A stretch of 64,000 nt of DNA from Peronospora farinosa (Eukaryota; Oomycota; Peronosporomycetes; Peronosporales; Peronosporaceae). A program made the position numbers and the translations under genes. This document shows, piece by piece, positions 46,270 to 58,319 of the stretch; the stretch's first letter is position 1, and the number at the start of each line of letters is the position of its first letter. The DNA lies in assembly GCA_947646735.1 (NCBI GenBank), contig CANTFK010000983.1, positions 186,001-250,000 on the forward strand, written 5' to 3'. The notes under the pieces are model-generated. The model did no database searches. It was not told the origin of the DNA and saw only the letters and a program-made list of their open reading frames with translations.

Positions 46270-47711
46270 CGAAAGGCGGTACTCCGAGAGGAGAAGCTTC
46301 CAGCGCTTGACTCACAGGCTGGTTTCGGTAGGATATATGAGGTTTTTGTGGTCGGTGTGAACGACCACAGGAAAACCGAGCAACATGGTGCGGTATTCGC
46401 GCAATATTTTCACGATCGAAAGAAGATCGAGTTCCATAGTAGTGTAATTCACTTGGTGCTTGTTCAGACTTCGCGAGTAGCATGCAAGGATCTGATTTTT
46501 CGCATTATGATGCCGCCGATCTGTTTACCGCTGGCGTCGGCATAAACGTGAAATGGCTGCTCAAAATTGGGAAACGCGAGCAGTATCGCTTGCGCAAACG
46601 CTTTCTCAACAGCGTAAAACGCTTCCGTGTCACTGGGTAGCCATTCGAACGGGACTTTAGCGCTGGTGAAGCGGTTAAGTGGCTGACATAATGTCGTCTT
46701 GTTCGGTACCATGACCCTGTAGTAATTAATCATCCCGAGGAAGCGGCGAAGTTCCTTTCTGGTCTTGGGTACGGCGATCTGTTGGATTGCTTGAATCTTC
46801 GTCTGCTGGGGTTGAATCCCCTCGGATGTAAGCGTGAAGCCAAGATAGTCAACAGACTCGCGTAAAGTGTGGCATTTCTTGCCGTTAAGCGTAACATCAT
46901 ACTTCTTCAGACGCTTGAACACGATACCCAGGTGCTTGAGGTGAGTCTTTTCGCTACTAGAGTAAACGAGAATATCGTCCAAATAAACGACGACAAAATC
47001 CAGGTCACCAAATATTTTTTCCATGCACGCTTGATATTCGTCCGGCGCCGTAGAAATTCCCATTGGGAGCCGCTTGTACTGGAACTTCCCGAAAGGCAAG
47101 CAGAAGGCAGTGTAATTACGGCTTGACGTAGCGAGACGACGCGCGTAGTACCCCATGTTTGCATCCAGCGTAGAAAGACACTTTGCTCCCGCGAGACGTA
47201 ATAAAATCTCTCGAATACGTGGTACGTAATATGGGCTGCGCTGCAAAAATCGGTTGAGCCCACGAAAGTCAATCAGTAGACGAAGTGAACCGTTGAATTT
47301 CTTCAGAAAAAAAGCTGGCGATGCCATTTCCGAATCGTAGATCTTCTCCAGTACGTCGATGCTAACTAGATGCTGAATTAGCTCTCGCGCCTTTCCTTCG
47401 AGGCTACGTGGGACAGGATATGGCTTAGCGTGAACGGGCTTGTAGTCAGGTGAGATAGGCAAGATGTAATCTTCGAATCTCATCCTTCCCAAGTGACCAT
47501 CGTACAAGCTCTCGTTATCACGAAGAAGCTGATGATATTCGTCGACGAGAGAGTTGGGTAATGTGTCAAGCATGAGTTCTTCTGGTTGAACTGCACTTTC
47601 AGCAATTTCTTTGCTTTCTTCGAGAAACTCGTAAGCGCTCACCTCGAAAGAGTGTGACCCACCGGTAATTAGGTGCGCGTAGTGGCCATCCCACTGAACA
47701 ACCTTTTTTTG
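46270..47711 (-). pseudogene. retrotransposon reverse transcriptase and RNase H
   Basis: 46464-47642 is one open frame with the RT blocks LRLLIDFRGLNRFL, LPMGISTAPDEYQ and the catalytic VVVYLDDILVYS, then [13 protein letters not shown] of RNase H. The apparent start at 47642 is a GTG; the frame is open further upstream to a T-run at 47704-47710, where it meets the gag frame. RNase H continues in another frame after a one-base loss in the T-run at 46496-46500, and TGA at 46312-46314 breaks it again. Confidence 0.9.
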
Positions 47712-49063
47712 AAATCAAGCACAATGCCCAATGACGTCATGATGTCCCGACCAATCACCATAGCATCTTGACTCTTCTCCAGAATTTCGAACCTGTGAGT
47801 GATGATGGCTGAAGGCTTGAGGGATGCAAATCGAAACTGAACGGCTTCACTGCCATCACTCGTCACCTCGCCATTTACCGTCTGAAACTTGATCGACGAT
47901 GCGACTTGTTTTCGTCCAAGCTGGACATTGGCCTGCATAGTCTTCTGGTTGATGATGCTTATTGATGCACCACTGTCTAGTAGCGCATCAAAGATGCCGT
48001 TGGCGTTCTTGAGCTGAACCTTGATGCGTAACGGAGCGAGCTTGGTGCTGGTATGCTTCTTGGCGACCAGACCAACGAGCTTAATCTCGCTGTTGCTGTC
48101 GCTGTCACTGTCACTTGCCTCCTCATCAAATCTGGGATAATTGTTCTTGCTTGAGACTGTTGTCTGTATCTCAGCTGGCTTGTGCTCTTCGCGCTGCTTC
48201 TTGAGGGTGAAGCACTCGCTGGAGTTGTGAGACTTTGTTTTGTGGAACTTACACCACATACCAGTATCATCATGGCGGTCGTTTTGCTTTTTGTTGTCTG
48301 TCACAGTCCGTCTGTGAGGACGATTCTCGTGTGAGTCATGATGTCCGCGCTGGTTGCGACGATCTCTGCGGTCATTGCGGTCGTTGAACGGGCGTTGGTG
48401 GTCACGCCGACCTTGACCCCTTTCACCATTCTTTCCGTGACCATTCTGGCGCTCCCGGCCATTCTGTCTTTCGCGCCTTTCGAGTCGCTCAAAGTACATC
48501 GCGAGCTCTGTTATGGTTTCGTAGGAGATTCCACAAAATGCAAGCTTGTCTTGCCAATTTGAAGGCATAGCTCGGCGAAAGTAGCGACAGAGTTGATTCT
48601 CCGAAATTGTTTGCGCATCCTACGGCAACTCGGCGTACATTTGAGCAAGCTCTCGCAGACGTGCCGAGCAGCGTTGAACTGTTTCGTCTCGGCGCTTGGT
48701 CAGGGTCCATAGCTCCTCATCTAGGTCTTCACTGTAGTCCGCAGGAACCAGGAGTAAGCCGACCTCACGGTAGAAGTCTTCAAACGTATATCCTTTCTCG
48801 GAAGATTCGCTGGCGATGCGCTCGACCTCGCGCGATAGATCTCCGTCGATCAGCGTGAGCAGTTGAACGGTGAGTTGGTCAGCACCTTATCCTTTTCTTT
48901 TCGCGAGGCTCTTGAACTTCATGCTCCATTGGAGCCAGTCCTTCGCGGATCCTCCGCGAAAGCGTTTAATTTTCAGCTTGGCGAAGTCAGCTGGTGCGGT
49001 CGCGCTTTCTTGACACGTCACGATCGTGTACGTGACGTACTCATCTTCATTGTTCCGTCCCAT
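47669..49063 (-). pseudogene. retrotransposon gag and retropepsin
   Basis: gag starts at the ATG at 49063 (MGRNNEDEYVTYT), with stops TAA at 48887-48889 and TAG at 48620-48622. The open part 47669-48568 has a basic Arg/Asn/Gly-rich region, a zinc knuckle variant CKFHKTKSHNSSEC and the protease site LLDSGASISIINQ. It ends with VIGRDIMTSLGIVLDF just before the homopolymer where pol continues in the next frame. Confidence 0.88.
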
Positions 49064-49116
49064 GCTGAAAGCGACGGGATTCTCGTTCTTGATTGGCCAA
49101 ATTTAATATATCAAAA

Positions 49117-49858
49117 TGACACACCCGTGGCTTGCAGAGGGGTGATCAGTCCGCAAGCCTTGCTTGAGGGGGTTTGCGGAGTCAAAGGTAAAATTGAGAA
49201 TGTATTTGTTGGAGGGTTATATGGTAGGCTAGACTAACCCAACTAATGAAAGTACTTGCGCAATCATCTTGGTCATCATCTTGGTCATCATCTTGGTCAT
49301 CATCTTGGTCATCATCTTGGTCATCATCTTGGTCATCATCTTGGTCATCATCTTGGTCATCATCTTGGTCATCATCTTGGTCATCATCTTGGTCATCATC
49401 TTGGTCATCATCTTGGTCATCATCTTGGTCATCATCTTGGTCATCATCTTGGTCATCATCTTGGTCATCATCTTGGTCATCATCTTGGTCATCATCTTGG
49501 TCATCATCTTGGTCATCATCTTGGTCATCATCTTGGTCATCATCTTGGTCATCATCTTGGTCATCATCTTGGTCATCATCTTGGTCATCATCTTGGTCAT
49601 CATCTTGGTCATCATCTTGGTCATCATCTTGGTCATCATCTTGGTCATCATCTTGGTCATCATCTTGGTCATCATCTTGGTCATCATCTTGGTTATCATC
49701 TTGGTCATCATCTTGGTCATCATCTTGGTCATCATCTTGGTCATCATCTTGGTCATCATCTTGGTCATCATCTTGGTCATCATCTTGGTCATCATCTTGG
49801 TCATCATCTTGGTTATCATCTTGGTTCTCGCAGGTCATTAACCATACCACCTGTGTCA
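49117..49858 (-). repeat. 5' LTR with 47-unit 12-bp array
   Basis: 742 bp. The array at 49263-49826 holds 47 units of ATCATCTTGGTC, 33 more than the partner LTR; the 396-bp length difference is exactly 33 x 12. A GGTTATC variant occurs at the array end and again 120 bp earlier, suggesting duplication of a ten-unit block. Long ORFs in all frames here are products of the repeat. Confidence 0.95.
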
Positions 49859-49895
49859 TTCATTAAGAATTAATTGTCGTGAACTCTTTGTCTAA

Positions 49896-52403
49896 TTACT
49901 TTAACGACGAGGCCTTGAGATGTTGTCGCTGTTTGTCGCGCATTGCCAGCATTTGGTTCTTGAGCGCTCGCTCTGTCTCAAGGCTCATGCGATTGCGTTC
50001 TTTTTCGCGATTCTCCTGTGCTTCGTGCTCTGCACGTTTACGTTTCTCATGGCGTGCCTTTTCCACGGCACGCGTGTGCTTAATATACACAAAACGAGTG
50101 TATTCGTGCGTAAACATACGCAACACAGCGACACCAGGTCCACTTCGGTGAAGGAGCATATCGTACGCAGTCTCCAACTTGCTAAGCGCGTACGAATCAT
50201 ACGGACGTACGAGACGTATCAATTCGTTAAAAAGTCCTTGTACAGCTGGCGTCACGAGGGATGGTGTTACCTTTGCTATTGATTTTGGCAACGGCGTAGT
50301 TGACGACGTGGTGGCGCTGATAGTAGCAGGTGACAGAGATCTTCCGACTATCGACATAATCTCCGATGAATCCTTGTCCTCACGCGTAGCTTTTTCAATC
50401 ACAGAGCTACCAGGCGTTGGTGTACACGATGATGACTTGGTCTCAACAGCTCCAATTGAGTCAGTCGCACGATTGAAAGCTGACGCTGCAGTAATAGCGG
50501 ACGTGGCAGCACCATTGTTCAGGGATTCAATCGTAGCAAGATTGCTTGAGCGTGAAGGGGCCTTAATCACCTCTGCCGAAGCTGCGGGAGCTGGAGCCCC
50601 AACAAGACGTATGATTTGAGCCACGCAAGCAAGCCACCTCGTCGTGCGCTGAACATTAATCCGTTCCATCTTCGGAGGCCCCAAGGCTTGTTGAGCCACT
50701 GCGTGCTGTACTGTCGAGCTGCCATTAGATTTACCATCAGTCGGTCTCGCCGGTTTGCGAGACGACGCATTATATCCATAAGAGAATCCTTTGGCACCAA
50801 CAGAGTTGATGTAGCAACCGCTCTGAACAAATTTGCTTTCCTTCTTCTCAAAATCCAAACTTTTTGCTTTCTTACAAGATGCGATGAGACCACGCGCATC
50901 AATTGGGGCACGACATACACCGCAAATAATATCATCTGTCATACTCGAGAGGCCCTTGGGTAGCGCAATATCCTTTCGTACGCCATTCTGCACAATTGTA
51001 ATCGTTTTTCGTTTCTTTTTTTCGTGCTTCCTGTTACTGGAAGATACCTTTCACGCTCTCGAGCATTTGATAGACGCTTCGTACATCTCCAGTGCTGAAC
51101 ATGCGGGATCGCAGATTTGTCTTCTCTACAACAGTAAAAAACGTGTTGTCGCTCGTGAAAAGGGTCCAGGCACACATTACAAGTGTACAGCTGACTGAGT
51201 GGGCCAGGATACGTGGCCACGTATCTCAGTGGATCGAACGTCCTTTCGAGACGACGAAATAGCTTCGTGTCATTAACGAGATCTTGTATAGGCGTCGATG
51301 GTAGTGCGTATACTTTTTCAAGCTGTGGCACGTGACTCAAGAAGAACTGAAGTACCTGGAGGTGCTTCACGTTATAATCAGGCGGCTCATTCTTGCTGGC
51401 ACGCAGACCCTTATTGCAGTATCCAACTATCAAGGCTGCCAAATCGTGCATCACAGCAGCAGCGCTGACGTAATTTAGTAAATGTTTTGCAATTGTACCA
51501 AATCGGCGCATGTCATCGCGACCTACAAGCAACCGTATGGGGCGCGTAATTAATTTTGCCAATAGGTCGCCAATGTCTTCAGTGCAGTCTCGATGACGGT
51601 CGCAGTACGCATGAAACTGCAAGAAATGATCAGTTCGCAGCTCCACGTGACCACTTCCTTGGTGCGCGCACATGGCGTGAAAAATCGCGCGCGCAGTTCA
51701 CTCGGCGACACTGTATCCGAACGCCACCACTTGATTGGCAAAAGCAGCATTCACCGGGAGGAAACAGATTTCTCAGCAGCACCTCTTTTACGTCTGGCAT
51801 GGCCTCGTCAACTTTCTCCACAAACGGTTCGTCCGTCTGCTCCATTCCTTCACTTATACCCCCCTCTGTCACTGTTTTCTCTGCAGATTTTTTGACAAGG
51901 TCCTTCTTCGACACCATCATAGCAGCTTGAATCTTGCTTTCTTTGATAGTGTGCACAGCCAATCGACGTGGATCCCACTTGATACAAAGCACATGTCCAA
52001 ATTGCACCTCGTTTTCAATTGTAGGCTTTTTCTCGTCTTGAAATCCAGCAAATAGACTCCAAAAAGCAGCGTCACCAGTATCGACAACTTTAAAAGCTGT
52101 AACACCTGCCGTTTTCTCACAGTACACACACTTGATCATCTGTCGTTGAACTCCTCGTCGACAGCAATCACACAACCATTCAGAACTCTTCATGTCTTCG
52201 TTTTGTTGTTCTATCTCACTGCTTTGCACTTCCTCCTCTGTAGTCAGTGGTGCAATAGCGTAGCACTTCTCATGGACAGCAAGCTCACACCCTTCACAGA
52301 CACGCACTTGGTATCCGTGTGTCGTGCGGTCCATAAGGTCGCACTCTGAGTATCTCAAATTTTGGTTCACGCACACATTTTTCGTCGACGTATGAGCAGA
52401 CAT
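49896..52403 (-). pseudogene. PHD-finger chromatin protein, frame broken twice at homopolymers
   Basis: Starts at the ATG at 52403 (the frame is open further up but only from TTG). The first extended PHD region has CEGCELAVHEKCYAI, WLCDCC, CVYCEKTAGVTAFK and HVLCIKWD. A second has CCFCQSSGGVRIQC, NCARDF and FHAYCDRH. This double arrangement resembles JADE/BRPF-type readers of histone tails. A third Cys-rich part follows (LYTCNVCLDPFHERQHVFYCC), then CGVCRAPI and a basic coiled coil (~50000-50150). The frame shifts at an A5 run (51680-51684, minus T5) and at a T7 run (51016-51022, minus A7). One base fewer and one base more, respectively, would join the three open parts. The protein is otherwise well preserved, so either sequencing error or a very recent pseudogene is possible. 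No introns seen. Confidence 0.82.
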
Positions 52404-52494
52404 CGCGTTTTGATTGTGCCTCCTTTTCGTTGTACACAAAATTGACACCAAATACCCTCTTTTAATAATATAGTAATTGCGTTGAAAATAGTCT

Positions 52495-52826
52495 AGACTA
52501 TATTTTGGGAAAAGACAAGTTGAAGTTTGGATGCTAGCCTCTGCCAGGGAATATTTTTTGGCGGGCTACAAGTGTCAAGAAGAACAAGAGGATTGTGAGT
52601 CCAATGTGTGTGTATCATTACCCACATCAATACAAGTTGAATGAGATGGCGTTAATGTAAAATAAAGCAAAGACATAGTGAGTAGCATGGCCACGATATA
52701 ATGCATGTCAACAGCTGCATATCCGCCGTGTCATTTCAATATAATTTGTAAAAGGTTCTCTAACCTGGTATACTATGCCATTTTACAGTTTCCTTTGGCA
52801 TTTTTTGTGGTTCCAGCGCTCACGCG
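52495..52826 (-). repeat. dispersed repeat, single-arm form
   Basis: Reverse-complement relative of 23289-23701 and 38273-38685, without the nested palindrome. It contains a TGTAAAATGG...CCTTTTACA hairpin. It lies about 90 bp upstream of the PHD gene start and abuts the 3' end of the LINE, so it may affect the promoter. Confidence 0.7.
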
Positions 52827-53990
52827 CCACACAATCCTACAAGTCGCACAGTTAAGAGAACACTCTTGAGAGACCTCCAGCCAGTGGTTGACATCATGGT
52901 CAAGGAATGCCGAAACCTCCGTGACAACACCTTCCTCCACAGAAGCGTGCGCTTGTATAGAGGCTCCAGTGGCCATGGCGATAATCGCCATTCGATCAGC
53001 CATTTTGTTGTATGAGCGATAGTGATTTTCCCAGCTGGAGACACCGATATCGTAAGCAATTGATATTGCCTCTCGGAATAGCAGCGCCAGGTGTGGCTTG
53101 CGTGGAGGATGGTGCGTCCGTAGTCACGAAAGCACGAGTGCACTGTCCCCCACGACATGCAGAGGTGAGTAGCCGCTAGCCTTCGCTTGTCGAAGACCGT
53201 GAACGAGCCCCCAGTATTCAGCGACATTGTTAGTAATATTTGCAGAACCGTAGTCCATGCTCGATATCCACATGACGCATGCTGCGTGCGTCTGAATGTG
53301 AAGTTGGACAATGACGGATCCTGCTCCGCCCGGTCCAGGATTTCCTCTCGACCCTCGTCGAAGAAAAGTAGAAAACCCCAAATAGATTGTCACGCTTTAG
53401 CGGTCGCAAGGGAGGTGGATTGTCAGAGCCGATGAGGGTATCAGCAAGCGCCGACCGTACTCGTGCAAATAGGTGTCCGTCTACCCCCATGTCCGGCTGG
53501 TATGTTGAACTTCGAAACCGAGTAATTGCTCGTCGAAATTGTGTTCTGGCTCGTGCGCTGTGTATTTCCTGTGGCAAAACTGAGTCTTCCAAGCGGCGGA
53601 GACGCTCAGCCCAGATGGAATGTAATGTCGTCGAAACGAGAAAACGCCAGAGCTCACGTGTTGCTGGAAAATCCGCATCCTTCGCTCGAGCCAAATTTAC
53701 GCCGGGGTCGACAGCGTTTTTTATGGAATCCCATGCAGAACTCGGAATACTCGAAAGGTCCATGCCAAACACCCAGACGTGAAGATCCGCCTCCTTTAAA
53801 TCGCCTAGCTTTCGCCACCGTCCAAGTAGATAATCCCAATGGCGCCGGGCACTAGGGCAATTACAGAATACATGAATAGCCATGGCCGGTAAGGATGTTG
53901 AACACGCTGGATAGGGGCAGGATATATCTTGGCTAGCCCAGTTCCAGAGCGGACGTCTGTTACTCTTTAAACGATATAGCGTCTGCGCGT
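52820..53990 (-). pseudogene. LINE C-terminus: zf-RVT-like segment and RNase H
   Basis: LYRLKSNRRPLWNWA leads into a Cys/His block (CPYPAC ... HVFCNCPSARRHWDYLLGRW), as after the RT of many LINEs. In a following frame, GGSRGNPGPGGAGSV, NITNNVAEYWGLVHGL and HVVGDSALV are the three acidic motifs of RNase H1. Frameshifts separate the parts. Confidence 0.8.
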
Positions 53991-55031
53991 TGGTCGGGAA
54001 TGAAGCCCGTACTTTACGAATGTCTCTCCACTAGATCAGAGATGTACCTGATGCAATCACTTGGAAATCCTGCTTCTCCACTCGGTCGTCGTGAATACGT
54101 TTACCTTCATCACTTAGCTTGTGGACAACGATCTGTTTGAGTTTTCGTCGTTGCGGCCTCCATCTTCGACGGCCAGCCCATAGGTGTACATTACGTGTAA
54201 GCTCTGGATGCGCACCAAAGTGAACAGTTGTTCCGCTGTCCAGACCTGCGGCGGTATCGCAAGCATGAGACTGTAGCCACCCCACCCGCCATACCCGTGT
54301 CGAAGTGCGATATCGATGTACCATCTCGGTCGAGGAGACAATTATGATATTGGTGGACCTTAGTGGAGTACGCAATCAATGTTCTGATTCAACCGGCCCA
54401 TTTAAGAGTGCTGGAAAATTGTATAGACGGGCAAGGAAAAAGTCCCAAAATGCCGACGCTTCGCCATAGAGTGAGTGTCCATGTCACGCTTGGGCGCAAA
54501 TCTGACGATACCACTCTGAGTCGTCTACTAGGTCAATATGTCGCCAATATACTTGTGCCCCCTCGCAAAATCCGCTCCATTTAAGGTATAAGCATTGCCT
54601 CTGCGGTCCCTCAGCTACGACATGTCCGTCAGCGTCGCGTGTACGATCCATCTGGGCTCAAAACGACCTGATGTCGCTCCTTCCGCTCTCATTCCGGCCC
54701 GCAACTTGTCATCAAGTATATGGCGAACATCGATTGTGACACTACCGTCTCCATTATAATCGACCACGGCTCTTGATGTAAAAGAGGCGGCCCTTCGGCA
54801 TATCTCCTTGACCTCCCCGTGGCGAGCATGTGGAGCAGCTGAAAGCCCAACAATTTTAGAACCGGTTAACCATAGCGTCGCTAGAAGTCGATGGTCCTGG
54901 TCTTGGATCCAACATGGCGTGATGTAAGACGGACCCGAATCAGTAAAGCCCCATAGGAAGTATGCGATCAGTAAATCTCTCGAAGAAGCTGTAGCTGCCC
55001 ACTGTCCAACAGCTGTCGTCGCCATAGTCAT

Positions 55032-55844
55032 TTATTTTGTACGAATACACGGCATCGATAGCCCACCTATCCGGACTGGAGGAGATTCTCGCTCAAGAAA
55101 TGCAGTGGTAGCATCTGGACGATCAAAAAATTTAGTCATAAGATGTCCCCAGCCGTCTGCCATTTCATCCGCAAATTCCTGCGACCGTTTCGACCCGTAT
55201 GTAGTTTGTCCACTAAAAGAAACGATAGTATTGTCCTGAAATTTTGAGGACACCCGCGCGAAGAAAGACCGAGAAGTCTCTCCTGGAGAGTATGTGTGCT
55301 GGACAAGAAGTCGCTCTTTTTTGGTTCTTTGCCATAATCGCCGACGCTCAGAAACGTTTCGCCGAAGTTCCGCATGATTGTCGACAGGACTTGGCTGGTC
55401 GCATATCACTTGAGCACACGCTATTGATTTAGCTGACGAGTGCGCCTCCGACAGCGCCGCATCCAGACGGACATAGAGGCACTTTAGCCGCTGTCTGTAG
55501 CTGCGTGTCAGACTTTGACGGGCTATCTTGGTAGTTGCCACAAAAACTTTACGTAACCTGATCTTCCATTCGTCCCACCATTCGGCTAATTGTCTGGCCG
55601 TACGATAGTCCGACGTCGGAACAGACCTGAATATATCAATTGTAATCTGTGCCCGCTCAATGGCCTCAAATGGCACTGTTCGCGGCTGCTTGTGCACAAC
55701 CCGGAACTGGATATACGTGCCGCAGCTTACGTACGCGCACAACATGTTCAGGCGCCCCAATCCGTATATTGATTCCATTGTGGTCAGCTGCTGGGCCAGG
55801 TACAGACAGATCGACATCTCGCATCCAATCAGCGTGAAGAGCAC
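55032..55844 (-). pseudogene. LINE segment between endonuclease and RT
   Basis: 270 open codons with WWDEWKIRLRKVFVATTK and ELRRNVSERRRLWQRTKKER, typical of the helical linker before RT in LINE pol proteins. It ends where the first RT block would be expected. The next ORF (54615-55031) shows no RT motifs. Confidence 0.6.
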
Positions 55845-56068
55845 TCACGTACCACCGATCAAGTCGAAAACTGGCTGATCCACCGCCAGGAAAAGTGTAG
55901 AAATATGTGTGCGCCGCCGCATGAAAGGCTGAAATGGCCCTCTATTTTTCCGCTCGCTCCATGTCATCGTCGAGTACATCGCAAAGTTGCGCCTGCCCGA
56001 GAAGCCGTCTCAACGCCTGCGAATCATGTCTGCCGTGCGGCGAGACAAAAGATCGGTCAAGTCGAGGC

Positions 56069-56585
56069 TTAATGTGCAGTTAATATCTCCGCCCACGAAC
56101 AAGGGTTCGTCGTATTTAAGCAGGTGATGTCGAAGCTTCTCGAAAAACGCTTCCCTTTCAGTCTTATCACTCGGTGCATATACGTTGACAACGAGAACGG
56201 CTTCACTTCAAATAGTAATTTGAACAGCCATCCAATGCGGCGTCCGATGTATCTCATGCCACTGTTCCATTTTCATAATCGACGAGTACGGATTCAGTAA
56301 AATAGCAACCTCTCCACGCGCTGTTTCGGACTCGTTTCAGCGAGTGCGTCCAGGCTTGTCCACGAAGCCCCATGTGGTGCTGTAAAACTTGTTCAGCCTT
56401 GCTGCTTCACCAATAGAGACTCGCTTTTCTTGTAATAGAACTAAGTCGATAACACCCCGTGTTTTGCGCTGCCTGAAATGGCCAAACCATTCTGCACAGC
56501 GTTCCGGATGCTTGGGAAATTCCGCGACATTTTGCAAATGCATACCGATGCTGTTTTCGCGTGGCCTTTGAGAATCCTTTAACAT
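56069..56585 (-). pseudogene. LINE endonuclease remnant
   Basis: GVIDLVLLQEKRVSIGEAARLNKFY (shown in part; 56337-56585) matches the 'LQET' block of LINE endonucleases. Then in other frames come VNVYAPSDKTER and LFVGGDINCTL, the NVYAP and GGDFN blocks. Frame changes make it inactive. Confidence 0.75.
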
Positions 56586-56957
56586 GGCCCGGCGACGACG
56601 TCGAGTTGAATCTTCCTTCGCACCCCTTTACAAATCAGCCCCTTGCGCAGCCGAGAGGCCCTCAGTACTGAAGGTCCAGCAGTTGACCATCACGAGCAAT
56701 AAGGTCAATCACCGGCTGCTAGTTGGCAGGTTTGCATATAATGCTGAAGACAGCAGCGCGCACCTCTTTGGAGAGGTGGTATAATGCCGCTTTGGACTGT
56801 GGGATCACCATCTTCGTCTCATTCTCGACAGGTGCGAGCTGAGGTAGCAACACACACAGGTCATTGAGGACGCCACATTGATCCAAGTCCGGAAGCGGTT
56901 CCACGAAAGTCGCGCACAACAGCTCCGGCTGTAATTTGCTGAATTTTCTTCAGCGCT

Positions 56958-58303
56958 TTATGTTGTGGTCGTCTTCCCTCGGATCTGTCCAGACTGACCG
57001 TCTGCCGTTGCAGACCAAACCATACACAGCTCTCGAAGCTTTTCATCTGCGTGTGTGATATGCTGGCGTATCACAGACAGTTGAGACTCGCTGTTGATAG
57101 AATGTCCAAAGGTTTGGAGGGATTCCCTCGACATCGAGGCGAGGTAAGCAATTGGGTGCGGCAGGTCACTGACAAGTGCCGCCAATTCCAATGCACACGC
57201 TTTAATCCATGCGGATTGACCCTTTGGACCAACTGGCAGTGTAGTGGGTACCGCAGAAACCACTTTGCGCTGGGAAACCCATCTACGAATCGCAGCCGTG
57301 TTCGCCGAAATGTGTCTCGTGCTCTCCGGCACTGCGGCGGCCGCTACTGCAGCCGATGCGGTGTAAGGAACCTTGCGCACTCTAGTTGCACGCAACGTCT
57401 GATCGTGAGTATCTCGAGGGCGTATCAGATTCATCGGGGAATTAAGCGCCACGTGTGTATTCGATACCTTACCAGAGTCAATGGATCGTGTCAGCAGACC
57501 GTAAGTGCCCATGGCTAGGTCAGATATAGATCCTGAGGAGGCCTTGAGCTCGTCTTCTAAAGCTTTAGCTATCTCCACTGGTATAGGAACTCTGGCGGCG
57601 CATGGAGGAGGAGTTACGGCCCCTCCACCAAGATCATCCATGCGCATGGTATTTCCAAACTCAAATGTGCTGTTTGCCATATTGACATCGAGATCATGGG
57701 AGTACAGGTGGTCCGAGCCCTGGGGGCATGTCGAAGCAATTTACGATGGAGCCGAATCAGGTATTGATCCCCAGGTGGTACCGCCCTCGGTGCTGCCTTG
57801 GTTGGCACACTTAGCATGCCCCGTTTGCGGCTAATATAAGACAACATTCGCTGAATTGTCGAGCGACCCCTCTCCCTGATTTTCTCTGCCATCGCAGCAG
57901 GCAACTCGCTCGGCTTAGGGATAACGCACTTATCCGCAACCTCGATCTCGGGCGTCTCTTTCGGTGTGATTATTGCCAAGCGGCGTGTCAATTTTTTTAG
58001 TTTATCTGTGGCCGTTGCTGCTGCTGTCTTCGCTCGGTTCGCCTCTTCATCAGCGGATCGATATTCGTACTCAGAAGTAGGCAGTTCTCCATTAGCATCG
58101 TCGAGAGAAGCATTAAGGTCGAGACCTTTGTCTTCACGATCAAAAGCCAATTCCAACGCATGAGCGTGAGCTTCGAAGTAGCAAGCTTTCTTATCTTCGG
58201 CATTTAAATTCCTTTTTGCAGCGGTTGAGGTCAGAAGTTCGACTGTACGCTGTGCGCCCGCCACTTGAGATTGAGCCCGTTCCTGGGTTAAACCACCCGA
58301 CAT
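56958..58303 (-). pseudogene. LINE ORF1-like protein, two overlapping frames
   Basis: 57614-58303 (229 codons) is Ala/Lys/Glu-rich and helical. 56958-57680 (240 codons) continues from NMANSTFEFGNTMRMDD. A frame change near 57700 separates them. No zinc knuckle. Assigned to the LINE by position only. Confidence 0.5.
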
Positions 58304-58319
58304 TAGTCGGACCTTCTCG

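Larger units (their letters stand above)
44655..49858 (-). mobile_element. complete inactivated Ty3/gypsy LTR retrotransposon
   Basis: 5.2 kb on the minus strand, bounded by LTRs that start TGACACA and end TGTGTCA. In element order: 5' LTR (49117-49858), gag, retropepsin, RT, RNase H, integrase, a polypurine tract (ATGGGGGGAGTA on the minus strand, complement of 45001-45012) and the 3' LTR (44655-45000). gag has two in-frame stops; pol has frameshifts and a TGA. No perfect target-site duplication is visible (flanks AGTCA and TTCAT). No chromodomain follows the integrase. Confidence 0.93.
52827..58315 (-). mobile_element. degenerate LINE (non-LTR retrotransposon)
   Basis: Minus-strand order: ORF1-like protein, apurinic-type endonuclease, linker, zinc-finger segment, RNase H. 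Frames are broken many times. I find no RT palm (no Y/F-x-DD block) between the linker and the zinc segment, so an internal deletion is likely. The left end meets the dispersed repeat, and the right end joins a gypsy relic near 58320. Confidence 0.75.

Noticed and set aside
44650..49863. Target-site duplication around the complete LTR element
   Set aside because: Flanking five bases (AGTCA and TTCAT) do not match, so no duplication is claimed.
49182..49873. Long ORFs coding QDDD, WSSS, HLGH, VIIL and TKMM repeats on both strands
   Set aside because: A 12-bp repeat without stops keeps all frames open; these are not proteins. The same holds at 44720-45031.
54615..55031. 138-codon minus ORF as a possible RT domain
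   Set aside because: It shows no RT blocks or catalytic Asp pair; treated as unassigned part of the LINE.
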